Shown: piece by piece, positions 1 to 8,077 of the stretch
How the letters are laid out: each line of letters begins with the position of its first letter
How positions within the stretch are numbered: the stretch's first letter is position 1
DNA from: JBLUOA01 sp048060095
GTDB lineage: Bacteria; Pseudomonadota; Alphaproteobacteria; Rhodobacterales; Rhodobacteraceae
Length of the DNA: 64,000 nucleotides
Direction: 5' to 3'
Assembly (NCBI RefSeq): GCF_048060095.1
Contig: NZ_JBLUOA010000001.1
Coordinates: forward strand, 1,922,001 to 1,986,000
Made by a program: the position numbers and the translations under genes
Notes under the pieces: generated by a model
Database searches by the model: none
Told to the model about the DNA's origin: nothing
The model's input: only the letters and a program-made list of their open reading frames with translations

Positions 1-1
1 T

Positions 2-379
2 GCCCAACGGATCGTCGCCCAGCCGGGCAGCAAGGCTTATGGGCGCCTTGCGGTTCTGGCGCAGTGGCGGGCGGAGGCGCAGATCGTAATGACTCTACCG
101 CCCGACGCCTTCACGCCGCCGCCGAAGGTGCATTCATCCGTCGTGCATCTGAAACAGCGGGCGGAGCCGCTTTTCCCCGCCGATCCCGTGCTTCTTGGCA
201 GACTGGTGGCTGCGGCCTTCAATCGGCGGCGCAAGATGTTGCGCGCCGCCTTAAAGGGGTTTGCGCCCGGCATTGAGGATCATCTTATCGCAGCGGGCAT
301 TGCCCCGACCGAACGGGCCGAACAGCTTTCGATTGAGGAATTTTGCGCCCTCGCCCGACAGATTGCCGGAACAAGCTGA
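2..379 (+). CDS. rsmA: 16S rRNA dimethyladenosine transferase RsmA (KsgA), 3' part
   Basis: The frame is open from the window edge, so only the C-terminal ~125 residues are present. RsmA methylates the two adjacent adenines of helix 45 in 16S rRNA during 30S maturation. The visible part starts with the family signature PGSKAYGRLAVLAQWR and continues with FTPPPKVHSSVVHL, followed by the C-terminal helical domain (AAFNRRRKMLRAALKG). The SAM-binding N-terminus lies outside the window. It converges on the DUF4167 gene with 11 bp between stops. Identity is sure from these conserved blocks. Confidence 0.93.
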   Translation, partial: AQRIVAQPGSKAYGRLAVLAQWRAEAQIVMTLPPDAFTPPPKVHSSVVHLKQRAEPLFPADPVLLGRLVAAAFNRRRKMLRAALKGFAPGIEDHLIAAGIAPTERAEQLSIEEFCALARQIAGTS

Positions 380-390
380 CCGCCCCTCGC

Positions 391-924
391 CTACTCGGCG
401 GCTTCGGGTGTATCCGGGTTTTGGTCCGAGTTTTGCTGCGGCTCCGATTTCGGTGCGCGCGGCTTGCGCTGACGTTTCGGCTTTGGCGCAGTTTCGGGCG
501 TCTCAACCAAACCGCTGTCACCTTCGCTGGTCACATCGAGCGGCGCTGCATCGGGCTGCGGCGCGTTGGCCGGGTCCTGCTGACGCGGTGTATCCTCGCG
601 GTCATTGCGCTGCTGTTGTTGTTGCGCCTGACGGTCGCGCTGCTGCGCTTCCTGTTCGGCGCGTTTGGCTTCCGCCTCTCGTTGGGCTTCGCCAAGCAAT
701 CTTGTGTAATGCTCCGCGTGTTGCTGAAAATTCTCAGCGGCGACACGGTCATTTGCCAGCTGCGCATCACGCGTTAACTGCTGATACTTGTCAATGATTT
801 GCTGCGGCGTGCCGCGCACTTTGCCCTCAGGTCCGGAACTGTCAAAAACACGATTGACGTTATTCCCGGAGGAGGAACGATTGCGGTTCTGCTTGCCGCG
901 CGAACGATTTTTGGATGATCTCAT
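391..924 (-). CDS. DUF4167 domain-containing protein
   Basis: The 177-residue protein has a basic N-terminus (MRSSKNRSRGK), then the conserved block of alphaproteobacterial DUF4167 proteins around VFDSSGPEGKVRGTPQQIIDKY and HAEHYTRLL (residues ~25-75). The rest is low complexity: a Gln/Arg/Glu-rich stretch and a Pro/Ala/Lys tail, probably disordered. Family function is not established; the basic, disordered character would fit nucleic-acid binding, which is inference. It follows prfA-prmC on the same strand after a 230 bp gap, an order common in this group. Confidence 0.85.
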   Translation of the reverse strand: MRSSKNRSRGKQNRNRSSSGNNVNRVFDSSGPEGKVRGTPQQIIDKYQQLTRDAQLANDRVAAENFQQHAEHYTRLLGEAQREAEAKRAEQEAQQRDRQAQQQQQRNDREDTPRQQDPANAPQPDAAPLDVTSEGDSGLVETPETAPKPKRQRKPRAPKSEPQQNSDQNPDTPEAAE

Positions 925-1154
925 ATTTTTACTTCGTAAAGGCCTTGATGTGGCATTTGCCTTAACCGCTACCGCGCCTTGGCGCGAGGTCTTTTGAACC
1001 GGGTCAGACTATGTGCTGGCTTACTAACAAGGGGGACCGGAAGTGCGATCACCAGCCTCGTATCCCTGAGTAAACACGACCCGCGCATGGGGGCAAGCAG
1101 AATCTACCCGGAATGCGGAAAAACGCCCATTTCCTGTCAAAACGTCGCGGAAAG
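925..1154. other. Intergenic region between prmC and the DUF4167 gene
   Basis: These 230 bp hold no convincing gene. On the minus strand there is a TTGACA hexamer near 1133-1138 that could be a -35 element, but no good -10 follows. A small inverted repeat CGCGC/GCGCG sits near 976-990. Whether the DUF4167 gene has its own promoter here is unknown. Confidence 0.4.
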
Positions 1155-1988
1155 TCAGCCTAATTGCCCTAAAACTACCCTGTTGTGGCCTGCAAGGTCC
1201 TGCTTCACTTCGATCTTCTGAAATCCGGCTTGGCCAAACAACCCGGCAACCAGATCGGCTTGGCCAGAGCCGATTTCGACGATCAACCACCCCTGCGGCG
1301 CAAGCACGTTCGGCGCATCGGCGCAGATCGTTCGATAGGCGGCAAGCCCGTCGCCGCCCGGGGTCAGCGCTTCTGCCGGTTCCCAATTGGCAACCTCCGG
1401 GGATAGTGCGGCCATCTCCGCTTCGGTGACATAAGGCGGGTTGGACAGGATTAGGTCGACGGGTCCCGTGATGCCTGACAACCAGTCACCGGATTGAAAC
1501 GTCGCGCGATCCGCCACACCAAGGGCTGTGGCATTGCGGCGGGCCACATCCAACGCCGCTTTCGACGCATCAACGCCGAGGCCGGTTGCGCTGGCACGCT
1601 CCGCCAGAACAGACAAAAGAATGCAGCCCGACCCGGTGCCAAGGTCGAGCACTCTGTCCCCCGGACGGGATAGCGCGGCTTCAACCAGCAGTTCCGTCTC
1701 AGGCCGTGGATCGAGCACGTCGGGCGTAACAATGAAATCCCGCCCGAAAAACGCGCGACGCCCGGTGATTTGGGCGACGGGCTGGCGGGCTTCGCGTGCC
1801 GTGATCGCCTTGTTGAACCGATCCAGCGCGGTATCAGGCATGTCGTCCGGCATCACCAAAGTCAGCCGGTCGCGGGAAATCCCTAACGCATGGGCCAGCA
1901 GAACCCGTGCATCCCGCGCCGGATCATTCACACCCGCCGCGCGAAGGCGCTGCACTGCATCCCGCAGCGCATCCTGCGCCGTGGTCAT
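1155..1988 (-). CDS. prmC: Peptide chain release factor N5-glutamine methyltransferase PrmC
   Basis: PrmC methylates the glutamine of the GGQ motif in release factors RF1 and RF2. The 277-residue protein has the N-terminal helical domain (~1-85), the SAM-binding motif VLDLGTGSGCILL and the catalytic SNPPYV motif of amino-modifying class I methyltransferases. Its start overlaps the stop of prfA by 4 bp, so enzyme and substrate are translationally coupled. Length is typical. Confidence 0.95.
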   Translation of the reverse strand: MTTAQDALRDAVQRLRAAGVNDPARDARVLLAHALGISRDRLTLVMPDDMPDTALDRFNKAITAREARQPVAQITGRRAFFGRDFIVTPDVLDPRPETELLVEAALSRPGDRVLDLGTGSGCILLSVLAERASATGLGVDASKAALDVARRNATALGVADRATFQSGDWLSGITGPVDLILSNPPYVTEAEMAALSPEVANWEPAEALTPGGDGLAAYRTICADAPNVLAPQGWLIVEIGSGQADLVAGLFGQAGFQKIEVKQDLAGHNRVVLGQLG

Positions 1989-3040
1989 GCGCCCATCTCG
2001 GCCAGTTTGCTTGCCTGATCGTCGGCGGTCAGCGCGTCGATCACCTCATCCAAATCGCCCTGCATCACTTGATCAAGCTTGTAGAGCGTGAGGTTGATCC
2101 GATGGTCGGTCATGCGCCCTTGCGGGAAATTATAGGTGCGGATGCGTTCCGACCGGTCGCCGGAGCCAACCTGTGCCTTCCGGTCGGCGGCGCGTTCGCT
2201 GTCGACCCGCTGGCGCTCCAGATCGAACAGCCGTGTCTTTAGAACCTGCATCGCGATTTCACGGTTCCGGTGCTGGGATTTTTCGGAACTGGTGACGACG
2301 ATGCCGGACGGGATATGCGTGATCCGAACCGCGGAATCGGTCGTGTTGACGTGCTGCCCGCCTGCGCCGGAGGATCGCATCGTATCGATCCGCAAGTCGT
2401 TGGGATCAATTGCGATATCAACATCTTCGGCTTCTGGAAGAACGGCGACGGTTGCGGCTGACGTGTGGATACGTCCGCCGGACTCCGTTTCAGGCACACG
2501 CTGCACCCGGTGCACGCCGGATTCATATTTCAACCGCGCAAACACGTTGTCGCCTTGGATATTGGCCACAACCTCCTTGATGCCGCCAAGCTCTGTCGCG
2601 CTTTCTTCAAGCACGGTAAAGCGCCATCCCCGCGCCTCGGCGTAGCGTTGATACATCCGAAGCAGATCACCTGCGAACAGCGCCGCCTCCTCCCCGCCGG
2701 TGCCGGGCCTGATTTCGATCAACGCAGGTCGGGCGTCTGCCGCATCTTTCGGCAATAAGGCGAGTTGCAGCGCGGCTTCCTCATCCGGCAGACGTTGGCG
2801 AAGCCTGGGTAGCTCCTCCTCCGCCAGTTCGCGCATTTCGGGATCAGCCAGCATCGCCTCGGCGTCTTCCAAATCGGAAAGCAATTGACGGTAGCCCGCG
2901 ATTTGTTCGACAACCGGTTTCAGCTCCGAATATTCGCGGGCGAGCGTCGCTATCTCAGCCCCTGATGCACCCTCGGCCATCTTAGCCTCAAGATACTCGA
3001 ATCGTTCCGTGATCTGGGTGAGCTTTTCTGTGGGAACCAT
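1985..3040 (-). CDS. prfA: Peptide chain release factor 1
   Basis: RF1 reads UAA and UAG stop codons and triggers peptide release. The GGQ tripeptide is seen in SSGAGGQHVNTTDSAVRI, and the codon-reading P-x-T motif appears as PET in RVPETESGGRIHTSA. An upstream in-frame TTG would add MGS, but the ATG at 3040 gives the usual N-terminus (MVPTEKLTQITERF) and is preceded by a GAGGG stretch about 10 nt away, so I chose it (351 aa, normal length). First gene of the prfA-prmC operon. Confidence 0.95.
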   Translation of the reverse strand: MVPTEKLTQITERFEYLEAKMAEGASGAEIATLAREYSELKPVVEQIAGYRQLLSDLEDAEAMLADPEMRELAEEELPRLRQRLPDEEAALQLALLPKDAADARPALIEIRPGTGGEEAALFAGDLLRMYQRYAEARGWRFTVLEESATELGGIKEVVANIQGDNVFARLKYESGVHRVQRVPETESGGRIHTSAATVAVLPEAEDVDIAIDPNDLRIDTMRSSGAGGQHVNTTDSAVRITHIPSGIVVTSSEKSQHRNREIAMQVLKTRLFDLERQRVDSERAADRKAQVGSGDRSERIRTYNFPQGRMTDHRINLTLYKLDQVMQGDLDEVIDALTADDQASKLAEMGA

Positions 3041-3101
3041 GCTCCCCAATCCCTCAAACGCGTGATTTGGTCAAGGGGCTGTGGCGTGCTATGATTCCTG
3101 C

Positions 3102-3398
3102 ATGACACGTCTGATCGTTCTTTTTGCCTGCCTTGCGGGCCCCGTTTGGGGCGACGTCAATCAGGGTGGGCGCACCATCGATTGCTACTGCACAGACAAG
3201 GTCGGGGCGCGGGTCGAGTTGGGCGAAGAAATCTGCCTGTTCGTCGATGGACGGGCCTTCATGGCGCGGTGCGAGATGTCGCTGAACAATCCCATGTGGC
3301 GCGAAACCGGGCGGGCCTGCGTGTCGTCAAAGCTCCAACCGCCGATGCAAAGCGTCAACCCAGCCGCTGATCCGGGCGGCATTGACGCCGAGATCTGA
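3102..3398 (+). CDS. Small exported hypothetical protein
   Basis: A 98-residue frame starting at MTRLIVLFACLAGPVWG, which reads as a signal peptide with cleavage around residue 17. The mature part has several cysteines (DCYCTDK, EEICLF, MARCEM, RACVSS) that could form disulfides in the periplasm. I do not recognise a named family. It is convergent with the DUF1499 gene and the coding regions overlap by 72 bp at their 3' ends. The in-frame ATG at 3081 would place residues before the signal peptide, so 3102 is preferred. Confidence 0.7.
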   Translation: MTRLIVLFACLAGPVWGDVNQGGRTIDCYCTDKVGARVELGEEICLFVDGRAFMARCEMSLNNPMWRETGRACVSSKLQPPMQSVNPAADPGGIDAEI

Positions 3399-3788
3399 CG
3401 CCCCAAACCGCAAACGCCCGTGAATGGTCAGCGAGGTTGTTGCCGCGCTCTCCGTGGCCGATGCTGTCGTTAAATCAGGAAACCCGATAACGCGCGACCG
3501 GGTGGCGTAGGTTACCATACCCTCCTCCGGTGATCCGGCGAGCCGCTTTGTTCTCGGCGAGGTCAGCGCGACCGCATCAAACGCCTCAAGCAACTGCGCG
3601 GCGGGGATGTCATACTCCGCCCGAAACGCCGCATGGCCTGCGGTGACGTCAAACACTTCTCCGCTCGGCGCATCGGCCGGAATATCCAAAGCGTGGTGCC
3701 ATCGGTCGGGGTGGAGCGGCGCAAGCCGCACATAGGCAACCGCCGCACAAAAAAGCAGCAGAAGCACACCAATAGTCTTTAGAATCAT
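3327..3788 (-). CDS. DUF1499 family protein
   Basis: 153 residues with an N-terminal hydrophobic helix (MILKTIGVLLLLFCAAVAYVRL), either an uncleaved anchor or a signal sequence. The body has DUF1499-like features: a W/H-containing segment after the helix and YATRSRVIGFPDLTTAS followed by a short region rich in Ser/Thr. Function of the family is unknown. It begins 12 bp after the stop of speB on the same strand with an AAGGGC ribosome site, so it is probably the last gene of the M20-speB operon. Confidence 0.75.
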   Translation of the reverse strand: MILKTIGVLLLLFCAAVAYVRLAPLHPDRWHHALDIPADAPSGEVFDVTAGHAAFRAEYDIPAAQLLEAFDAVALTSPRTKRLAGSPEEGMVTYATRSRVIGFPDLTTASATESAATTSLTIHGRLRFGASDLGVNAARISGWVDALHRRLEL

Positions 3789-3800
3789 TACGTTAAGCCC

Positions 3801-4742
3801 TTATCGCATCCCAACGCCGGGCAGCAGGCAGAGCATTTCATAGACAAGGTTCGCCCCAACCAGCGCCGTGTTCCCAGACGGATCATAAGGCGGCGAAACC
3901 TCTACCAAATCGCCCCCGACGATGTTCAAACCCTGAAGCCCCCGCAGCAGTTCCATCGCCTGCGGAGTCGTCAACCCGCCAATCTCGGGCGTTCCGGTGC
4001 CGGGGGCATAGGCGGGATCAAGGCTGTCGATGTCATAGCTGATATATATCGGGGTTGCGCCGACTTCCGCGGCGATGCTGTTCGATAACGTATTCAATGG
4101 CTTATGCCAAAGCTCCCGCGCTTGGATGACGTTGAATCCCCACCCTTTCGGATCGTCGAAATCACCGCCAGTATAGCCCGTGCCCCGCAGCCCGATTTGC
4201 CAGACTTTCTTAGGGTTCAATAGCCCTTCTTCATAGGCGCGACGAAAGACGGTTCCGTGCGCCTCTTTTTCTCCGAACATATGATCGCCGACGTCCGCGT
4301 GGGCATCGACATGAACCAGCGCGACCGGGCCGTGCTTCTTTGCGATGGATCGCAGGATCGGCAAAGTCAGCGTATGATCGCCGCCAAGGGTCAGCGGCGT
4401 GACGCCGTGCTTCAACATCGCATCGTAATATTCTGTTATTATTGAGATAGTCTTGCCGAGATTGAACGTGTTGATCGGCACATCGCCAAGGTCAGCGACC
4501 TGGAGGTGATCGAAAGGCGCGGCACCCGTCTGCACGTTGTAGGGCCGGATCATCGCGCTTTCGGCGCGGATCTGTTTCGGGCCGAACCGCGTGCCGGATC
4601 GCCAGCTTGTTCCGATATCGATGGGCACGCCGATGATTCCGACATCCAGCCCCTCTGGCCCATCCGCTTGTGGCAATCGCATAAAGGTGTTCGGCCCCGA
4701 AAATCGGGCGAGGTCATTGCCGCTGATGGGTTGGTTGGGCAT
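3801..4742 (-). CDS. speB: Agmatinase / ureohydrolase family protein
   Basis: Ureohydrolases cleave guanidino groups; agmatinase makes putrescine and urea from agmatine. All binuclear Mn motifs are visible: GGDHTLTLPIL, HVDAHADVGD and SYDIDSLDPAYAPGTGTPE. Length (313 aa) fits the family. A GAGG site precedes the ATG. It sits 39 bp downstream of an M20 amidohydrolase on the same strand, so the pair may act on a shared nitrogen substrate. Guanidinobutyrase or guanidinopropionase activity cannot be excluded from sequence alone. Confidence 0.88.
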   Translation of the reverse strand: MPNQPISGNDLARFSGPNTFMRLPQADGPEGLDVGIIGVPIDIGTSWRSGTRFGPKQIRAESAMIRPYNVQTGAAPFDHLQVADLGDVPINTFNLGKTISIITEYYDAMLKHGVTPLTLGGDHTLTLPILRSIAKKHGPVALVHVDAHADVGDHMFGEKEAHGTVFRRAYEEGLLNPKKVWQIGLRGTGYTGGDFDDPKGWGFNVIQARELWHKPLNTLSNSIAAEVGATPIYISYDIDSLDPAYAPGTGTPEIGGLTTPQAMELLRGLQGLNIVGGDLVEVSPPYDPSGNTALVGANLVYEMLCLLPGVGMR

Positions 4743-4781
4743 CTTAGAAGCCTCACATAGTCGATTGTATCCAAACGAAAT

Positions 4782-5942
4782 TCATACAGGTAAGGCCAGC
4801 TCTACCGTGCGGGCAAAGAAACTCGCCCCGACTGGCGCGACATCGTCGTTGAAGTCATAGGCCGGGTGGTGCAGCCCTGCGCTTTCGCCTTGGCCGAGGA
4901 ATAGATAGCACCCCGGTCGGCTTTGTAGCATGTAGGAGAAATCCTCCGCCCCCATCTGCTGCCCGTCGTTGCCATCGACGGCCGCGTCGCCCGAAACCCG
5001 CTTCGCGACATCGACGGCGAAGGCTGTGCGATCCGCATCGTTGATCGTCGCCGGATACTGCTGATCGTAGATCAATTGCGCCTCAACCCCATACGCCGCC
5101 GCCTGCCCGGCGACGACCTCTTCCATCCGGCTTTCGATCAACTCCCGCACGCCGGTATCAAATGACCGGACCGTCCCACCGACAAAGGCGGTTTGCGGCA
5201 CGATATTCTCCGCCGAACCGGTATGTATCTGAGTCACCGAAATCACCAGATCATCGGTCGCGAGGGTGTTTCGACTGACAATCGTCTGAATAGCGCTGAC
5301 GATCCCGACCGCCGCCACGATCGGATCACGGGTCTGGTGCGGATACGCGCCGTGCCCGCCCTGCCCGGTGATGTGAATTTCGAACGTGTCGACCGCCGCC
5401 ATGATCGGCCCCGGCGTGGTGATAAAACGCCCGACATCTTCGTTTGGCAGGTTGTGAAGGGCATAAACCTCCTCAACCTCGAACCTGTCGAACACGCCTT
5501 CGTCGACCATCACGCCAGCGCCCCCGCCGTTTTCTTCGGCGGGTTGAAAGATCAGCGCTACGCGCCCAGCGAAGTTGCGGGTTTCAGCAAGGTAGCGGGC
5601 CGCGCCGAGCAACATCGCGGTGTGCCCGTCATGACCGCAGGCATGCATTTTTCCTGGGATGGTTGAGGCATGGGGAACGCCCGTCACCTCCTCAATCGGC
5701 AGGGCGTCCATATCGGCGCGAAGGCCAATCGTGCGCCCCGGTTTCTGGCCATTGATGATGGCAACGACACCTGACGTTGCGATCCCTTCGTGGATTTCAT
5801 CAACTCCGAATTCACGCAACCTTTCAACAACATATGCCGCAGTCTTATGGCAATCGAACGCCAGCTCCGGGTGCTGATGCAGATACCGGCGCCATGTTTT
5901 CATATCATCGGAGAAGTCGGCAATACGGTTGACGACGGGCAT
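4782..5942 (-). CDS. M20 family amidohydrolase (hippurate/N-acyl-amino-acid hydrolase type)
   Basis: Metal-dependent amidohydrolase of 386 residues. Metal and catalytic motifs: GLRADMDALPIEE, MHACGHDGHTAMLLGAA and PAEENGGGAGVMV, followed by the dimerisation domain with GQGGHGAYPH. The frame extends upstream to 6002, but MPVVNRIADF at 5942 has an AGGAG site and matches family starts. The natural acyl-amino acid is unknown; linkage to speB suggests an N-acylated amino acid or polyamine derivative, which is inference. Divergent from mazG. Confidence 0.9.
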   Translation of the reverse strand: MPVVNRIADFSDDMKTWRRYLHQHPELAFDCHKTAAYVVERLREFGVDEIHEGIATSGVVAIINGQKPGRTIGLRADMDALPIEEVTGVPHASTIPGKMHACGHDGHTAMLLGAARYLAETRNFAGRVALIFQPAEENGGGAGVMVDEGVFDRFEVEEVYALHNLPNEDVGRFITTPGPIMAAVDTFEIHITGQGGHGAYPHQTRDPIVAAVGIVSAIQTIVSRNTLATDDLVISVTQIHTGSAENIVPQTAFVGGTVRSFDTGVRELIESRMEEVVAGQAAAYGVEAQLIYDQQYPATINDADRTAFAVDVAKRVSGDAAVDGNDGQQMGAEDFSYMLQSRPGCYLFLGQGESAGLHHPAYDFNDDVAPVGASFFARTVELALPV

Positions 5943-6008
5943 GGTGGACTCCTGAACACACGCGTGACTAACTAGCACAAAGCCTTCCTTACCTGCGGAC
6001 AAGATGCA

Positions 6009-6836
6009 ATGACGAATGATTCCGACGCCCTTGTGAACGATCCAAACGGCGGCGTTCCGCGCCTACTGGAAATCATGCGACGCCTGCGCGACCCGGATAC
6101 TGGTTGCCCCTGGGATGTCGAACAGGATTTCGCATCAATCGCGCCCTACACCATCGAAGAAGCCTACGAGGTTGCCGACGCGATTGAGCGGAAGGACTGG
6201 GCGGATCTGGAAGGCGAGCTTGGCGATCTGCTGCTGCAAACCGTCTATCACACGCAGATGGGCGAGGAATCCGGGCTGTTCAGTTTTGACAGCGTAACCC
6301 GCGCGATTTCCGATAAGATGGTCGCCCGCCATCCGCATGTCTTCGGCGATGAAAGCCGTGACAAGTCCGCCGACCAGCAAACCCGCGATTGGGAAAAGAT
6401 CAAGGCGGCGGAGCGTGCGGCGAAGGCGGAACGCGGCACGCTTGAAGGGGTCGCCATCGGCCTGCCCGCCCTGTTACGTGCTGTAAAGCTGCAAAAACGC
6501 GCCGCTCGCGTGGGGTTTGACTGGCCCTCAACCGATCAGGTGGTCGATAAAATCGTCGAAGAATCCCGCGAGCTTGCCGAAGCACGCGAGAGTTTGTCAC
6601 AGGTCGAGGTTGAGGAAGAGTTCGGCGATCTGCTGTTCGTCATCGCCAATCTGGCGCGGCATCTGAAAGTCGACCCCGAAGCCGCCTTGCGTGCCGCCAA
6701 TGCGAAATTCACAATGCGGTTCAATGCAGTAGAGGCCAAACTTGCAGAACGCGGTAAGACGCCGGAACAGTCCGATCTTGCGGAAATGGACGCGCTTTGG
6801 GAGGAGGTGAAAATCGAGCAAAGAAATTCCGACTGA
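6009..6836 (+). CDS. mazG: Nucleoside triphosphate pyrophosphohydrolase MazG
   Basis: MazG hydrolyses (d)NTPs to monophosphates and pyrophosphate, limiting misuse of abnormal nucleotides. The 275-residue protein has two tandem MazG domains: the first with DPDTGCPWDVEQDF and IEEAYEVADAIE..ELGDLLLQ, the second with FDWPSTDQVVDKIVEESREL and EEEFGDLLFVIANLARHL. The paired ExxE and ExxD metal ligands are present in both. Normal full length. Confidence 0.94.
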   Translation: MTNDSDALVNDPNGGVPRLLEIMRRLRDPDTGCPWDVEQDFASIAPYTIEEAYEVADAIERKDWADLEGELGDLLLQTVYHTQMGEESGLFSFDSVTRAISDKMVARHPHVFGDESRDKSADQQTRDWEKIKAAERAAKAERGTLEGVAIGLPALLRAVKLQKRAARVGFDWPSTDQVVDKIVEESRELAEARESLSQVEVEEEFGDLLFVIANLARHLKVDPEAALRAANAKFTMRFNAVEAKLAERGKTPEQSDLAEMDALWEEVKIEQRNSD

Positions 6837-6847
6837 AAAAATCAGGT

Positions 6848-6876
6848 ATTGACCCGACTAAAATTGTCAGGGATAT
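6848..6876 (+). promoter_or_regulatory. IscR-type (Iron-Rhodo-like) palindrome
   Basis: An imperfect palindrome centred near 6862, with core CCGACTAAAATTGTCAGG and flanking AT-rich arms (ATT on one side, ATAT on the other). It resembles the type 1 IscR operator (Y-GAC-T-AAAA-T-GTC-R with flanking ATA/TAT), known in Rhodobacterales as a candidate iron-response box. A possible -35 (TTGACC, 6849-6854) and weak -10 (GATATG, 6872-6877) are 17 bp apart, placing the palindrome between them as a repressor site would be. It lies 32 bp before the iron-binding protein gene. Confidence 0.6.
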
Positions 6877-6907
6877 GGAGGGCAGCAACCAAAACCTCGG
6901 AGTAATC

Positions 6908-7927
6908 ATGTTTGCACGACTGAAACCCGCCCTTTTCGCATCCGCCGCAATGGCTGTGGCTGCGCCCGCACTCGCTGACGAAGTGAACGTATACTCCTAC
7001 CGCCAGCCCGAGCTGATCGCGCCGCTGACGGATGCGTTCACCGCCGAGACTGGAATCGACGTCAACGTCGTTCACCTGAACAAGGGGATGGTCGAGCGTC
7101 TTCAGGCAGAGGGTGACCGCTCCCCTGCCGATCTGGTCTTTACGGTCGATATCTCGCGTCTGAACGCGGTTGTTGAGGCCGGGCTGACGCAACCCGTTGA
7201 ATCCGAAGCGCTGAATGAAAACGTGCCAGAGCAATATCGCGACCCCGACGGCCACTGGTTTGGCCTGACGACCCGTGCGCGCGTCGTTTATGCCTCCAAA
7301 GACCGCGTTGCGGATGGCGAAATCACCACCTACGAAGATCTGGCCGATCCGAAATGGCAGGGCCGTATCTGCACCCGCTCCGGTCTGCACCCCTATAACG
7401 TCGCGCTGACCTCTGCCGTGATCCATCATCACGGCGAAGAAGTGGCGCGCGAATGGTTGCAGGGCGTTCGCAGCAACCTCGCCCGTTCGCCCGAAGGCAA
7501 CGACCGCGCGCAGGTCAAGGCGATCTGGGCCGGCGAATGCGACATCTCCTTGGGCAACACCTATTACATGGGAAAAATGCTGTCGGATGAGGAACAGCGC
7601 GAATGGGCCGACAGCGTTCGCATCGTCTTCCCGACCTTTGAAAACGGCGGCACGCACGTCAATGTGTCCGGTGTTGCGATGACGGCGGCTGCGCCGAACG
7701 AAGAAAATGCGCTGAAACTGATGGAATTTCTGACCTCGCCCGAGGCGCAGGAAATCTATGCCGAGGCGAACTTTGAGTACCCGATCGCCGAAGGCACCGA
7801 GGCCGTCGATCTTGTGAAGGGTTGGGGCGACTTCACCGCCGATGACGTCAACCTGATGGACCTCGCAAAACTGCGCGCCGACGCGCTGCGCCTGACGGAA
7901 GAAGTTGATTTCGACGCAGGCAGCTAA
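6908..7927 (+). CDS. Periplasmic Fe(III) ABC transporter substrate-binding protein (FutA/FbpA type)
   Basis: 339 residues with a signal peptide (MFARLKPALFASAAMAVAAPALA). The mature protein begins DEVNVYSYRQPELIAPL, the start of the FutA/IdiA/FbpA family, and carries the tyrosine pair of the ferric site in GNTYYMGKM as well as GGTHVNVSGVAM. It should capture ferric iron in the periplasm. No permease or ATPase gene is next to it, so it must use a transporter encoded elsewhere. Earlier in-frame starts overlap mazG; the ATG at 6908 begins a proper signal peptide. Confidence 0.9.
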   Translation: MFARLKPALFASAAMAVAAPALADEVNVYSYRQPELIAPLTDAFTAETGIDVNVVHLNKGMVERLQAEGDRSPADLVFTVDISRLNAVVEAGLTQPVESEALNENVPEQYRDPDGHWFGLTTRARVVYASKDRVADGEITTYEDLADPKWQGRICTRSGLHPYNVALTSAVIHHHGEEVAREWLQGVRSNLARSPEGNDRAQVKAIWAGECDISLGNTYYMGKMLSDEEQREWADSVRIVFPTFENGGTHVNVSGVAMTAAAPNEENALKLMEFLTSPEAQEIYAEANFEYPIAEGTEAVDLVKGWGDFTADDVNLMDLAKLRADALRLTEEVDFDAGS

Positions 7928-7950
7928 GCCACTCACGGCAACCGACCCAA

Positions 7951-7979
7951 GCCCTCGCCGGAAACGGCGGGGGCTTTTT
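7951..7979 (+). terminator. Rho-independent terminator after the iron-binding protein gene
   Basis: A 10 bp GC stem (GCCCTCGCCG with CGGCGGGGGC, one wobble pair) around a GAAA tetraloop, followed by TTTTT. It closes the single-gene transcription unit. Confidence 0.85.
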
Positions 7980-8077
7980 CTTTGGCGGCTCAGCAACGGG
8001 CCGCTTGGCACGTTCGGCACCGCTGGACATCCGCCCGCCGCTCCTCCACTTTCGGCGCGAACGCGAAAAGGACGGAC

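Noticed and set aside
6848..6876. RirA/IRO box (TGA-N9-TCA) before the iron-binding protein gene
   Set aside because: The TGA and TCA here are 14 bases apart, not 9; symmetry fits an IscR-type site better.
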